Assembly: GCA_030673825.1 (NCBI GenBank)
Contig: JAUTCS010000149.1
Location: forward strand, 1-56,650
From: Verrucomicrobiota bacterium JB024
Lineage (GTDB): Bacteria > Verrucomicrobiota > Verrucomicrobiia > Opitutales > Cerasicoccaceae
Direction: 5' to 3'
DNA: 56,650 nucleotides
This document shows, piece after piece, positions 35,138 to 43,617 of this stretch (positions within the stretch are counted from its first letter, which is position 1; every line of letters begins with the position of its first letter). The notes below the pieces were generated by a model, which did not search any database, had not been told where the DNA came from, and saw only the letters and a program-made list of their open reading frames with translations. The position numbers and the translations under genes were made by a program.

Positions 35138-37480
35138 TCAGTGATCTTGGACGCGATCGGCTCGACGTGGCAATCCCAGGCATTCCGCCCCCAGCCAAGC
35201 GAACAGGACAGAAGCGGCCACCACTACGCCCAGGTCGCTGACAGCCTTGATCTCGCTGAAGCCGAGTACGGCAAAGGCACCTGCCGTGGTCAGGGCCGAC
35301 ACCCGCACGGAGACCGGCGCGTGTCCCCGAAAGTGCACGGCGAAAGCTCCGTAATCCAGCCCAAGACAGTAGGCCAGCACCGCGCCGATCACGGAGAGCA
35401 GGCTGAGCCCGCCGCCCCAGATCGTCGCGCAGGCAAGCCCACCGACCACGGCAAAAGCTGGCAACAGCGCCACCTGTAGGCCATTTCGCCAACCGAATAC
35501 CCACACCAAAACCACTCCAACAGCCAGGAAGCCCCACAGCGCCCCACGCAGGACGGCGTGCCGCGCCGAGGCCAGCACACGGTTGAGCACCGCGCGTTCG
35601 TCGAGCACGGCCGTAGTGCTTTTCAATGACGCGGGCACCTCGATCTCTTCTGCGACTCCGAACGTTCCTGCCCAGCCGTCAGCGTCCTGCATGAGCAGAC
35701 CGCGCATTGGGCCTTCCAGTCGTCCACTCAAACCACTCAGGGCCTCTGCCGCGGCGGTATCGGTAAGCTCATCCGGCAAGTCGTCGAGCGAGTCCGTAAA
35801 ACCTTCAAACGCGTCCGCGTCGAACCCACGCGCGTCGAGTTCTTTGAACAGCGCCTCGGCATAAGCTTCCCGCTGCGGGGCGAACACCGTCCAGGCTTCG
35901 CTGCCTTTAGCCCGGCCAAGCAGAGCGGCGGGGCCAACGGGGTCCACGCCCGCCGCGCGAATGTCGTTGAGTTGCTGGAGCAGCCCAACAGGCGTCGACG
36001 CCACCGTGAACCAGCGACTGCGGATCTGCGCATCGCTCTGGCCGGTTTCGTCCAGCAACGTCTGGTAGCGCTCCATCGCTTCACCTACCGGGATTTGATA
36101 GCTGACGATCTTGTCGTCGAAGCGCAGATTCACCGCCAGCATGGAGAGCAGCACAAGCCAGGCCACCAGCAGACCGGTCAGCCAGCCCCGGCGGGGAGCT
36201 CCGCGCCACGAGCGGTAAAGAAAGGCTCGCAACGGGGGCTTGGCACAGGCGGGGGCGATGTACGGCAGAATCCAGCGCACGGCAGCCAGCGCCCCCAGCA
36301 GGCCGGCGGGGACCATCAACCCGACCTGGCTGACGGCGGGCAGCGGCGCCAGAAGTAGAAAAAACAACCCGAGACAGGAGGAGAAGCAACCGGCCAGTAG
36401 TGGTTTTCGGATACACCGCCACGCCTCCAGCAGATTGCCCTCCCGGCGGTTGGCGACGAGGTGCACGGTGTAGTCCACGGCCAGCCCGAGCACGACACTG
36501 GAGATGCCCAGCGCGAGGACCTGGATTTTCCCGAAAACCAGCAGTCCGACCGCCGCCGCACACAGCACGGAAACTCCGAGCGGGATCAGCGCCAGCAGCA
36601 GGTCGGCCACGCGCCGCATGAGGGCCACCAACAGCAGCACGATGACGGCGAGCATGGCGATGTTGAGCACCGACACCTCTTGGCGGGTGCGGGCCTCGGA
36701 CTGACGAGCGATCTCGTAAACGCCGCCGCTCTCAATCTTTGCCTGCGGCCAGCGGTTACGCAGGACGGACTCGACCTTGGCGAGCCCGGTGGCGATAACT
36801 TCTTGCCCGGCGGGGCTGAGTGCGTCCTGCTCCGTTGCCAGCCAGGCAAGCACAGCGTCTCCCCCGGCAGATGCGGGCTGCGGCAGCGCAGACTGCGCCC
36901 GGGGGATGAGCAGCCAGGGATCTTTGGGCAAAAGCTCCGCGTACGCCATGGCTTCGGAGCGCTCGAGAAAGGCCTCCAGTTCGTCCACCGTGCGCTTGGC
37001 CAGCCAGTCTGAAAACGTATCCGCCGGTTGGCCGGTCTTTTGAAAATCCGCCCAGTGCGTCTGGAGCCAGCCGGGCACGAACAGCGTCAGCCGGTTTTCG
37101 TAGATGAACCGGCCAAGGTTCTTCATGCCGTCCGTATCGCCCGGAAAAAACACGCCGCCGAAAACCGCCTGCCCGGCATCGGCCTGCGAGTCGGCTTGGG
37201 CAACAGCCTCACGGATGACTGCGCGGATGTCCTTGGCGTCTGTGCCGGAGACGATGACTTTGAGCAGTACGCTGTTGATGGCGGGGGCTTGAAGTTCCTC
37301 GCGGACGGCGTGCAGGCGGGGGTTCTCGGCCAATGTAGGCAGGGAGCCGCGAATGTCCTCGTTGACGGCGTCGTGCCAGTCGCGGGTGAGCAGGAAGGCC
37401 AGCGGCAGCCCAACCAGCACCGCCAGCGCGAGCGCGGCGGTCAGAAGGCGGCGGGCGGGACTGAGGCGCTCCCCGCTCAT
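35138..37480 (-). CDS. MMPL/RND-type lipid exporter
   Basis: 780 aa with the RND layout: one N-terminal helix, a large periplasmic loop, a block of five or six helices (about 265-420), a second periplasmic loop and a second helix block. The segment VVLGLAVDYTVHLVAN, then the later YCLGLDYGAFAVHFRG, carry the conserved charged residues of the proton path. Exporters of this type are standard in aryl-polyene and xanthomonadin clusters and are thought to move the pigment-lipid to the outer membrane. Its start overlaps the LolA-like gene by 4 bp (37477-37480). Confidence 0.85.
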   Translation of the reverse strand: MSGERLSPARRLLTAALALAVLVGLPLAFLLTRDWHDAVNEDIRGSLPTLAENPRLHAVREELQAPAINSVLLKVIVSGTDAKDIRAVIREAVAQADSQADAGQAVFGGVFFPGDTDGMKNLGRFIYENRLTLFVPGWLQTHWADFQKTGQPADTFSDWLAKRTVDELEAFLERSEAMAYAELLPKDPWLLIPRAQSALPQPASAGGDAVLAWLATEQDALSPAGQEVIATGLAKVESVLRNRWPQAKIESGGVYEIARQSEARTRQEVSVLNIAMLAVIVLLLVALMRRVADLLLALIPLGVSVLCAAAVGLLVFGKIQVLALGISSVVLGLAVDYTVHLVANRREGNLLEAWRCIRKPLLAGCFSSCLGLFFLLLAPLPAVSQVGLMVPAGLLGALAAVRWILPYIAPACAKPPLRAFLYRSWRGAPRRGWLTGLLVAWLVLLSMLAVNLRFDDKIVSYQIPVGEAMERYQTLLDETGQSDAQIRSRWFTVASTPVGLLQQLNDIRAAGVDPVGPAALLGRAKGSEAWTVFAPQREAYAEALFKELDARGFDADAFEGFTDSLDDLPDELTDTAAAEALSGLSGRLEGPMRGLLMQDADGWAGTFGVAEEIEVPASLKSTTAVLDERAVLNRVLASARHAVLRGALWGFLAVGVVLVWVFGWRNGLQVALLPAFAVVGGLACATIWGGGLSLLSVIGAVLAYCLGLDYGAFAVHFRGHAPVSVRVSALTTAGAFAVLGFSEIKAVSDLGVVVAASVLFAWLGAECLGLPRRADRVQDH

Positions 37481-38199
37481 GGCGTGTCGGCGGGCCGCCC
37501 GAACTGTGCGGGGGGCACCCAGGTCAGTTGGTCAAAGGTGTAGCGACGCACCACCCCGTCACTGAGAAAGACCTGCACGCCGCGCACGCGCCCATCGGCC
37601 ACGGTTACCTCGACCCGCTTGAGCGAGCCGTCGAGCGCGGGGGCCTTCGGGGTGAGGGTAAAGCCGTCTGTCTTTGGCTCAATCTGCCAGTCGCGCTGGA
37701 GGGCCTGCTGATCGCCGCCGATAAGATCGCGCAACACGCGCACGTACCCGGCCTCGGCGGGCAGTTCACGGCGTTGGCCGTCGGCGTTCTCGAAATAGAT
37801 ACCCTCCGGCAACAGCAGGAGGCGTTCGCGCACCGGCTGCGTGTAGCTCAGGATCAGTTCGCCGGACGGCGAGCGGTCGAGCGTCCCGCTAAAGCGCTTG
37901 GGAAAACGCCGGAACGGGAACTGCCGTTCCTCCGTGAAGGCGACGCGGGCGACTTGATCGCCCGGAGGCCAGGCCAACGCCGCCAGCAGAGCGGACGGAT
38001 CTTTATCCGTGTCGGTACCGCTCGGCGCAGTGGCAACATCCGATGCGGGCTCTGTGGGCTCCGACGACGACGGCGAGCCGGGAGTGGGCACCGCGGCCAG
38101 CGGGACCGCAACAAGCAGCACGGCCAGGCTTAACACGAGCGGCGTCCACCGTCGCGTTGGCGGCGAAAACGGCGGCTGAGTCGGGCGACGGGAAGGCAT
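37477..38199 (-). CDS. LolA-like outer membrane carrier protein
   Basis: 240 aa with an N-terminal membrane/signal helix after a short basic stretch (RRWTPLVLSLAVLLVAVPL), a low-complexity Ser/Pro/Thr linker, then a LolA-fold body (FTEERQFPFRRFPKRFSGTL, YTQPVRERLLLLPEGIY). LolA-related proteins in aryl-polyene clusters probably escort the product across the periplasm with the MMPL exporter. The ATG at 38199 makes it overlap the glycosyltransferase gene by 70 bp; a later start is possible but would cut the signal region. Confidence 0.75.
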   Translation of the reverse strand: MPSRRPTQPPFSPPTRRWTPLVLSLAVLLVAVPLAAVPTPGSPSSSEPTEPASDVATAPSGTDTDKDPSALLAALAWPPGDQVARVAFTEERQFPFRRFPKRFSGTLDRSPSGELILSYTQPVRERLLLLPEGIYFENADGQRRELPAEAGYVRVLRDLIGGDQQALQRDWQIEPKTDGFTLTPKAPALDGSLKRVEVTVADGRVRGVQVFLSDGVVRRYTFDQLTWVPPAQFGRPADTP

Positions 38200-38918
38200 C
38201 TTGGGAGAAACGCGAGCAGGAGCCTGATATGGAGCCAGACCATGAAGGTGTTGTCACGCAGATAGTGAAAGTGGCTGACGCCGCCCTCCTCAGGCGGGAC
38301 GTAGCGTACCGGCACACGGTAGCGCAGCGGCGGGACCCCGGCCCAAAACAGCCGCACCGCCACCTCGGGGTCGAAGTCGTAGCGCCGGGCGAAGCGTGTG
38401 CGCTCCATCACCGCCCGCAGCGGGCCGACCGGGTACACCCGCATGCCGAAAAGCGGATCGGCCAGACCGCCCCAGAGGGTTTCGAACTGGGTCAGCCCGA
38501 CGCTCAGTTGCCTCCCGGCCAGGCGCACCCAGGGCGCGTCCGGGCCAAAGTCCGGTTGCCCCATCACCGTCGCTTCGGGGTATTCCTGCGAGAGCGCCAT
38601 CAACGCCGGGACGCAATCGGCAGGGTGCTGGCCGTCGGCGTCCATGAGCAGCAGGTGGGTAAAGCCCGCCCGCGCCGCCTCCTCCGCCGCCCAGGCTGCG
38701 GTCGCGCCCTTGCCGCGATTCGTCTCGCTGGCAAAGACCCGCAGCCCCGGCCACAGCTCTGGTTTTTTCAGAAAAAGCTCGTGCGCCCCGTCGGTGGAGC
38801 CGTCGATAAAGAGCCAAACGGGCTGCCAGTGCTTCAGCGCCTCACGCACGGTCCGCTCAAGGATGGGGCCGGTGTTGTACGAGGGCAGGACGAGCACGTG
38901 GGTCGGGGAGGCGTTCAT
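38130..38918 (-). CDS. Family 2 glycosyltransferase
   Basis: 262 aa from the ATG at 38918 in an ATGA overlap with the upstream hotdog gene. GT-A features are VLVLPSYNTG at the start, DGSTDG, then MDADGQHP (metal-binding DxD-type) and GMRVYPV. It is followed by a predicted hydrophobic helix (FMVWLHIRLLLAFLP). It may glycosylate the pigment or its lipid anchor, as inferred for glycosyltransferases in similar clusters. The donor is unknown. Confidence 0.83.
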   Translation of the reverse strand: MNASPTHVLVLPSYNTGPILERTVREALKHWQPVWLFIDGSTDGAHELFLKKPELWPGLRVFASETNRGKGATAAWAAEEAARAGFTHLLLMDADGQHPADCVPALMALSQEYPEATVMGQPDFGPDAPWVRLAGRQLSVGLTQFETLWGGLADPLFGMRVYPVGPLRAVMERTRFARRYDFDPEVAVRLFWAGVPPLRYRVPVRYVPPEEGGVSHFHYLRDNTFMVWLHIRLLLAFLPRCLPVARLSRRFRRQRDGGRRSC

Positions 38919-39211
38919 AGCGGCACCCAAAGCATATCCGCATACGGCCCCCCGGCGTCAACCACCTGTGCACGCCAGCCGCGTTTGTCGGGGCTCAGGC
39001 GCAGTTCGACGGTGCGGCCCGGCGTTAGCTCGCGCAGGAATTTCCCTTGGCGCAGTTCCCAGCCGGGGCCCGCGCCGAACTCGCGCTCCAGCGCGGCCAA
39101 CGCCCACTGGACCTGAGCGGCGGCGGGCACGATGGGGTGGCCCGGGAAGTGTCCCTCGCAGTGACCGTTTTCCACGGTCACGGTGATGGTTTCGCTTATC
39201 GGCTCGGCCAT
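38915..39211 (-). CDS. Small hotdog dehydratase/thioesterase-like protein (ApeI-like)
   Basis: 98 aa. The motif HCEGHFPGHPIVPAAAQVQWA is the FabA/FabZ-like hotdog active-site helix and matches the ApeI class found in aryl-polyene clusters. It overlaps the upstream acyltransferase gene by 16 bp and the downstream glycosyltransferase by 4 bp. Probably a partner dehydratase for chain desaturation. Confidence 0.78.
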   Translation of the reverse strand: MAEPISETITVTVENGHCEGHFPGHPIVPAAAQVQWALAALEREFGAGPGWELRQGKFLRELTPGRTVELRLSPDKRGWRAQVVDAGGPYADMLWVPL

Positions 39212-39972
39212 TGGGCAAAATCCTCCGGACGGAGCTGTTCACGGTAAAAAGTCTCCAGCCGCCGGGCGAACTCGGCAGGCGACTCCTCCGGGCCGGGCTC
39301 GAAGGTCCGGGTGAATGCATACTCGCAGGTGAAGGGCAGCGTGTAATGGCCCCAGAGGCCGCCCGCCTTGCCCAGCAGCCCCGAGGGGTTGCGGATGAGC
39401 AGCGCGGCCACGGGCACGTCCGCCTGTTTGGCCACCCAGCCGAAGCCCGCCTTGAAGCGGTTCAGGGGCGGGGTCTCGGTGCGCGTGCCCTCGGGAAAAA
39501 CCAGCACCTGGCGGCCTTCGGAGAGGGCGCGGACCATGGCGTTGAGGGACTCGCGCCCATCGTCGTTGGCGATGAAACCGCCCTGCCGGATCATATAGCG
39601 GAAAAACGGAGTGCGGGCGAGGCTGGCCTTGAACACGCAGACCACCTGCGGCAGTTCGATGAGCAGAAAGAGCGCGTCGAGCATCCCGGTGTGATTCGCC
39701 ACGACCAGACAGGGCCCGGACGGAAACCGGTCAAAATCGCGGAAGCGCGTCCGCCCCACCCCGGTCCACTCCAGCAGGCGCGTGTAGCGGCGCATGGAGT
39801 CGGCCAGAATGCGCCGAATGAGGCCAGGGCGCTTTTTCTCCAGCCCCAGCGGCAGGAGCAACGCGCACAGCACGTTAAGGGCAAAGGTCCAGAGCCCGAA
39901 CAGCACCACAACCGCCACGTACCGACCGTAGCGGGAGCGGGGCTTGTCGTCGGCTGCGGACTGAGTGGACAT
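39196..39972 (-). CDS. PlsC-like 1-acyl-glycerol-3-phosphate-type acyltransferase
   Basis: 258 aa. One N-terminal membrane helix (about 18-42), then the HX4D motif NHTGMLD (His94, Asp99) and FPEGTRT. The family moves acyl groups from acyl-ACP or CoA to lysophospholipids. In this operon it may esterify the polyene acid to a lipid backbone. It follows the LpxL-like gene by 9 bp. Confidence 0.85.
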   Translation of the reverse strand: MSTQSAADDKPRSRYGRYVAVVVLFGLWTFALNVLCALLLPLGLEKKRPGLIRRILADSMRRYTRLLEWTGVGRTRFRDFDRFPSGPCLVVANHTGMLDALFLLIELPQVVCVFKASLARTPFFRYMIRQGGFIANDDGRESLNAMVRALSEGRQVLVFPEGTRTETPPLNRFKAGFGWVAKQADVPVAALLIRNPSGLLGKAGGLWGHYTLPFTCEYAFTRTFEPGPEESPAEFARRLETFYREQLRPEDFAQWPSR

Positions 39973-39981
39973 GGGGAGAAA

Positions 39982-40878
39982 TCAGGCGGGCGGTTGGACG
40001 GGATTGAGGGGGAGGAAATTAAACCACTGCAGCGGGTGCGCACGCAAGCGCGCTTCCAGCCAGGTCAGCACCTCCTGAAAGTGCGCCATCCCGGCCTGCA
40101 TGTCCTCGCGGCGGCTGCGGCCCGCCGGGACAAAGGGGCGGCAGGTGTGCACCCGGTAGCCCTCGCCGCCGGGCGCGGGCAGGGCCACGCAGAACTGCAC
40201 CGGACGCGCGTAGAGCGTGGCCAGCCGGTAAATAGTAACCGGGAACAGCCGCCGCGCCCCCAAAAACTCGAAAGCCGCGGTCTTCGAGACATGTTCGAGC
40301 CGGTCGCATTGGAGCGCAAGGCTCTTGCCCGCCTCCAGTGCCTCGCGCAGCCCGAAGACGAGATCGCTCTCGTCGTTGACCCACATGATCTCGACTTGCG
40401 AGCCGGACTGGCGCATCAGCCGGTCGATGTCCTCGGAGTTACGGACCCGCTGACGCACCATGCACACGGGCCGGTCGAACTTCTCCAGCCCAAAGCCGAG
40501 CAGATCCGAGGCCCCGATGTGAAACGTGCCCAGCAGCACCGGGTTACCACTCTCCACAAGAGCCCCCTGGCGGCGGCTTTCCTCGTCCGCCCAGTCCATG
40601 GGCACCGGCACGCCGCCGCCCGCGCGGAGCTTGAGCATGAGCATGTCCGCCAGCGCACGGAAATGCCGGTAGGTGTCGCGCCCGCTCACCGGACGACCGA
40701 GGATGGCCTCCAGATATTCACGGGAGTGGTGGCGCTGGGATTTCAGCAACATCCAGCCAATGAAAGTGCCGCCCGCCGTCAGGGCGTTAACCACCCAACT
40801 GGGCAGGTAGCGGTCGCACAGGAGCATGAAACGGTAGCCGCCCCACGGCCCGGGGTTTCTGGGTGGCTTCACGTCCAT
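39982..40878 (-). CDS. LpxL/HtrB-like lysophospholipid acyltransferase
   Basis: 298 aa. The HX4D-type motif appears as TFHIGASD, and the ESLDLVFG... and RLFPVTIYRLA regions match the lipid A late-acyltransferase superfamily. Similar proteins recur in aryl-polyene clusters and are thought to attach the aryl-polyene chain to a lipid carrier. Its ATG overlaps the chain-length factor gene by 10 bp. Confidence 0.8.
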   Translation of the reverse strand: MDVKPPRNPGPWGGYRFMLLCDRYLPSWVVNALTAGGTFIGWMLLKSQRHHSREYLEAILGRPVSGRDTYRHFRALADMLMLKLRAGGGVPVPMDWADEESRRQGALVESGNPVLLGTFHIGASDLLGFGLEKFDRPVCMVRQRVRNSEDIDRLMRQSGSQVEIMWVNDESDLVFGLREALEAGKSLALQCDRLEHVSKTAAFEFLGARRLFPVTIYRLATLYARPVQFCVALPAPGGEGYRVHTCRPFVPAGRSRREDMQAGMAHFQEVLTWLEARLRAHPLQWFNFLPLNPVQPPA

Positions 40879-41531
40879 GTCAGTCGGAACGTGCCCCGCT
40901 GAGGCACGGCAAAGTGCAGCTCACGGCGTTCGCCCAGAGCGGCTTGAAAGGCGGGCAGGTCCGGCTCGGAAGCCTCGGCCTGAGCGCCGGGGGTAAAGGT
41001 CAACGCACCCAGCGGGGACGCACTGGGCACGGTTTCCAGCCGCAGGTAAAAGGCGAAGGTCTCCTCCGCACCCCAACCATGACCGGAGGACCAGGGTTCG
41101 TACTCGTCGGCACCGGCCAGGTGAGCCACCCGGTGGTCCGGCACGAGCAGGGTGGCCAGCAAGGCGTCCGAAACCAGGCTGCCCAAGCCGCAAAGCGCAC
41201 TGAGCATCCCCGAGCGCTGCCGCCGGGCCACGCTCACCAGGTCGAACGCCCCGGGATGGATCGAGTTCTGAAAATGCAGCGGGCTGGGCGTGGGGAAGCT
41301 TGAAAGGTAACGCTCCAGACTCTGGGTACCGCCGAAGCGTGAGGCATAGATCCACTCGTCCCGCGGGCCGTGTTCGGCCTCCGCCGTAGCCTCAGCCAAC
41401 AGCAGGGCCAAGTCGCTCATCCGCCGCGCCGCCAACGGGTTGAACAACCGACGCAGGCGCTTGCGCCGCTCCGGGTCCAGTTCCCGGCACGGTGCGGCCA
41501 CAGAGATTTGCGTGATGAATCGCTTAATCAC
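40869..41531 (-). CDS. Beta-ketoacyl synthase chain-length factor (Ketoacyl-synt_2 type)
   Basis: 220 aa, the short ketosynthase-like partner found in aryl-polyene systems (ApeC-like). Marks are DEWIYASRFGGTQSLERYL and SPLHFQNSIHPGAFDLVS, where the catalytic Cys of true ketosynthases is absent. It should pair with the neighbouring ketosynthase to set chain length. Translation probably starts at GTG 41531, overlapping the ketosynthase stop by 8 bp. Confidence 0.82.
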   Translation of the reverse strand: MIKRFITQISVAAPCRELDPERRKRLRRLFNPLAARRMSDLALLLAEATAEAEHGPRDEWIYASRFGGTQSLERYLSSFPTPSPLHFQNSIHPGAFDLVSVARRQRSGMLSALCGLGSLVSDALLATLLVPDHRVAHLAGADEYEPWSSGHGWGAEETFAFYLRLETVPSASPLGALTFTPGAQAEASEPDLPAFQAALGERRELHFAVPQRGTFRLTWT

Positions 41532-42630
41532 AGGTCACCAGATGCGCGGCTTGGGCGCCACCGAAGGCGCTGCTTAAGAGAATGACCCCGCCAATGCCGC
41601 CGAGGGCGACGTTCTCGCGGTGGACGTTGTCCGTAAAAAAGGGAGGCTCCGCCCCGACGGTGCCCGGGGCCATGCCGGTGCGCAGGGCCACAAGGGCCAC
41701 GGCCAGCTCGACCAGGCCGCAAGAGCCCAAGGTGTGCCCGAGCGAGCCCTTCCAGCCGACCAGCGGACTCTTCGGCAGCTCCCAGGCGACGGCTTCGGCT
41801 TCCAGCCGTCCGGCCTCCAAGGTGCCGGTGCCGTGCCCCTTGACCCAGACACCGCCCGTGGGCAGCGACGGGGCCAGACGCTCCAGCACGCCGCGAAAAC
41901 CCACCCCGGAGGGCTCGTTCGCGGTCATGTGGTAATTTTCCGCCAGCGCCGCGGAAGCCGCCAGTCGGAACGAGACAGGCTCGCGACTGAGCACCGCAAA
42001 AGCCGCTCCGTCCCCCAGTCCGATGGAGCCGCTCTCGCGCTGCGTGTAGGGCTGGGGGAAGTCGGAGTTGAGGATTTTCAGCGCGTGGAAGCCACCCGCC
42101 ACGAAGGGGCTGAGAAAATCGAAGGAAAACACCAGCACGCGCTCGGCCAAGCCCGCCCCGAGCAACCGCTCGGCCTGGATCAGGGCCAGTTGCGCCGAAA
42201 CGCAGGCGTTGGAAACGATGAAGCGGTTCGGCCCCCAGCCGCAGGCACGCGCGAGCGTCTCGACCGCATGGGCCGGAGTAGCACTGCCGTGAAAGCGTTC
42301 CTCGCCGCTTTGGTGGGCGGCCAGCATCTGGTCGATACCGAAATTACTGCTGGAGACGACGATGGGGAACTTTTCCGTCCCCCAGGGAAAATCGGGAGCG
42401 CGCTTGGCCAGCTCCACGCAGAGCTGAAGCCAGCGCGGGGGCGTGGTCGCCGCCATGGGACCGGTCAGCGCAAGGGGGACCCGCTCGGAGCCCTCGTCGA
42501 GCACGGGATGCCGTTTAAGCGCGATCTCACCGGCACACAGGCGCTCGTGGGTGGACGCCGCATCGCCGAGGGCGCTCAGGCAGTCGCAGGCATCGATAAA
42601 AACCCGCCCGCTGCCTGTGCTGCTCGCCAT
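41524..42630 (-). CDS. Beta-ketoacyl-ACP synthase (aryl-polyene ketosynthase)
   Basis: 368 aa, type II ketosynthase. The Cys-His-His triad is visible: Cys143 (VSNACVSAQ), His266 (GHGTGT) and His299 (GSLGHTLGSCG). It carries out chain extension with malonyl-ACP, together with the chain-length factor. It is only slightly shorter than FabF-type enzymes. This is the only ketosynthase in the window, whereas characterised aryl-polyene clusters commonly have two. Confidence 0.9.
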   Translation of the reverse strand: MASSTGSGRVFIDACDCLSALGDAASTHERLCAGEIALKRHPVLDEGSERVPLALTGPMAATTPPRWLQLCVELAKRAPDFPWGTEKFPIVVSSSNFGIDQMLAAHQSGEERFHGSATPAHAVETLARACGWGPNRFIVSNACVSAQLALIQAERLLGAGLAERVLVFSFDFLSPFVAGGFHALKILNSDFPQPYTQRESGSIGLGDGAAFAVLSREPVSFRLAASAALAENYHMTANEPSGVGFRGVLERLAPSLPTGGVWVKGHGTGTLEAGRLEAEAVAWELPKSPLVGWKGSLGHTLGSCGLVELAVALVALRTGMAPGTVGAEPPFFTDNVHRENVALGGIGGVILLSSAFGGAQAAHLVTCD

Positions 42631-42663
42631 GGATGATGAATCTATCCCCTGCCGGGCGCGGGC

Positions 42664-42930
42664 TCAAGCCGAAGCTGCCTGACGGGCGCGGATAAATTGC
42701 GCCAGGGAATCGATGCTGCGCAGGGCGCTGCGGGCTTCCTCGCTGTTCTTGATCTTGATCGAGAACTCCTTTTCCACGCTGACCACCAGTTCCAGCGCAT
42801 CGACCGAGTCCAGCCCCAGGCCGGAGTCCATCAGGGGGGTATCATCGGCCAGATCGTCCGGCGTCACGTCTTCCAAACACAACGCCTCAATGATCAGCGT
42901 CTTCAAACGTTCTTTAAAGTCATCGCCCAT
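42664..42930 (-). CDS. Acyl carrier protein
   Basis: 88 aa. The phosphopantetheine attachment site is LGLDSVDALEL, Ser42. It carries the growing chain for the ketosynthase 33 bp downstream. An acidic N-terminal half and a conserved DDTPLMDSGL helix are normal. Confidence 0.92.
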   Translation of the reverse strand: MGDDFKERLKTLIIEALCLEDVTPDDLADDTPLMDSGLGLDSVDALELVVSVEKEFSIKIKNSEEARSALRSIDSLAQFIRARQAASA

Positions 42931-42975
42931 AAGTAACTAACGGCTAGAAATAGCGAACTCGTGAGCGGCCACAAG

Positions 42976-43617
42976 TCAAATGCTGCGTCGTTTCCACCGC
43001 CGATAGGCCAGACGCAGACAGACTGCAATAACCAGCACGGCCAGCCCGCCCCAGAGCGCCTGCATCCCGTCCCGGTCCATGATGCCGCGCACCGTCAACA
43101 CAACGCCCGTAAGGAACACCGCCTGCACCGCCCATGAAATGGCCAGATACAGGCCAAAGGGAACCCCAAGCACGCCTAATAGGTAGTTTTGCGCGGTGAA
43201 GGGTACGCCCGGCACGGCCCGCACCAATAGCGTCACCTGCGCGCAGGCGCTTCGGTCGAGCGCGAACAGCCGGGGCCAGCGCGGCTCCAGCCGCCGCCGC
43301 AGGGGCTCACGCCAGACCGTACGGGCCAGCAGGTAACCGAGGGTCATATTCACCAGCAGGGCCAGTCCGCCTGCCGTTAGTGCCACCGGCACAGCAAAGG
43401 TCAGCCCGGCGAAAACGTAAAAGGCCGAAATCGGAAACCCCACCAGCGGCAGCAGGATCATGAGGACGCAGAATACCGCCGGGCCGCTTCGGGGATGCTC
43501 GGCGATGAAGGACCGCCAGTCCGCCCCCCACAGCGCCAGGGCCCAGCAGAGCGCTCCCACACCGGCCAGCGCGAGGGTCCATCCTAGCCAGCGTGGCGTT
43601 GCCCCCCGCTCATCCAT
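42976..43617 (-). CDS. DedA/TVP38 (VTT-domain) membrane protein
   Basis: 213 aa with about five membrane segments. The VTT features are GFPISAFYVFAGLTFAVPVA, then a charged loop (RRRLEPRWPRLFAL), then RAVPGVPFTAQNYLLGVLG. TVP38/DedA proteins act in lipid transport and envelope maintenance. It overlaps the halogenase gene by 8 bp, so it belongs to the operon, perhaps handling the lipid-linked product. Confidence 0.8.
   Translation of the reverse strand: MDERGATPRWLGWTLALAGVGALCWALALWGADWRSFIAEHPRSGPAVFCVLMILLPLVGFPISAFYVFAGLTFAVPVALTAGGLALLVNMTLGYLLARTVWREPLRRRLEPRWPRLFALDRSACAQVTLLVRAVPGVPFTAQNYLLGVLGVPFGLYLAISWAVQAVFLTGVVLTVRGIMDRDGMQALWGGLAVLVIAVCLRLAYRRWKRRSI

Noticed and set aside
39211-40902. 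563-aa plus-strand ORF across the acyltransferase genes
   Set aside because: Arg/Gln/His-rich shadow spanning two real genes; no recognisable domain.
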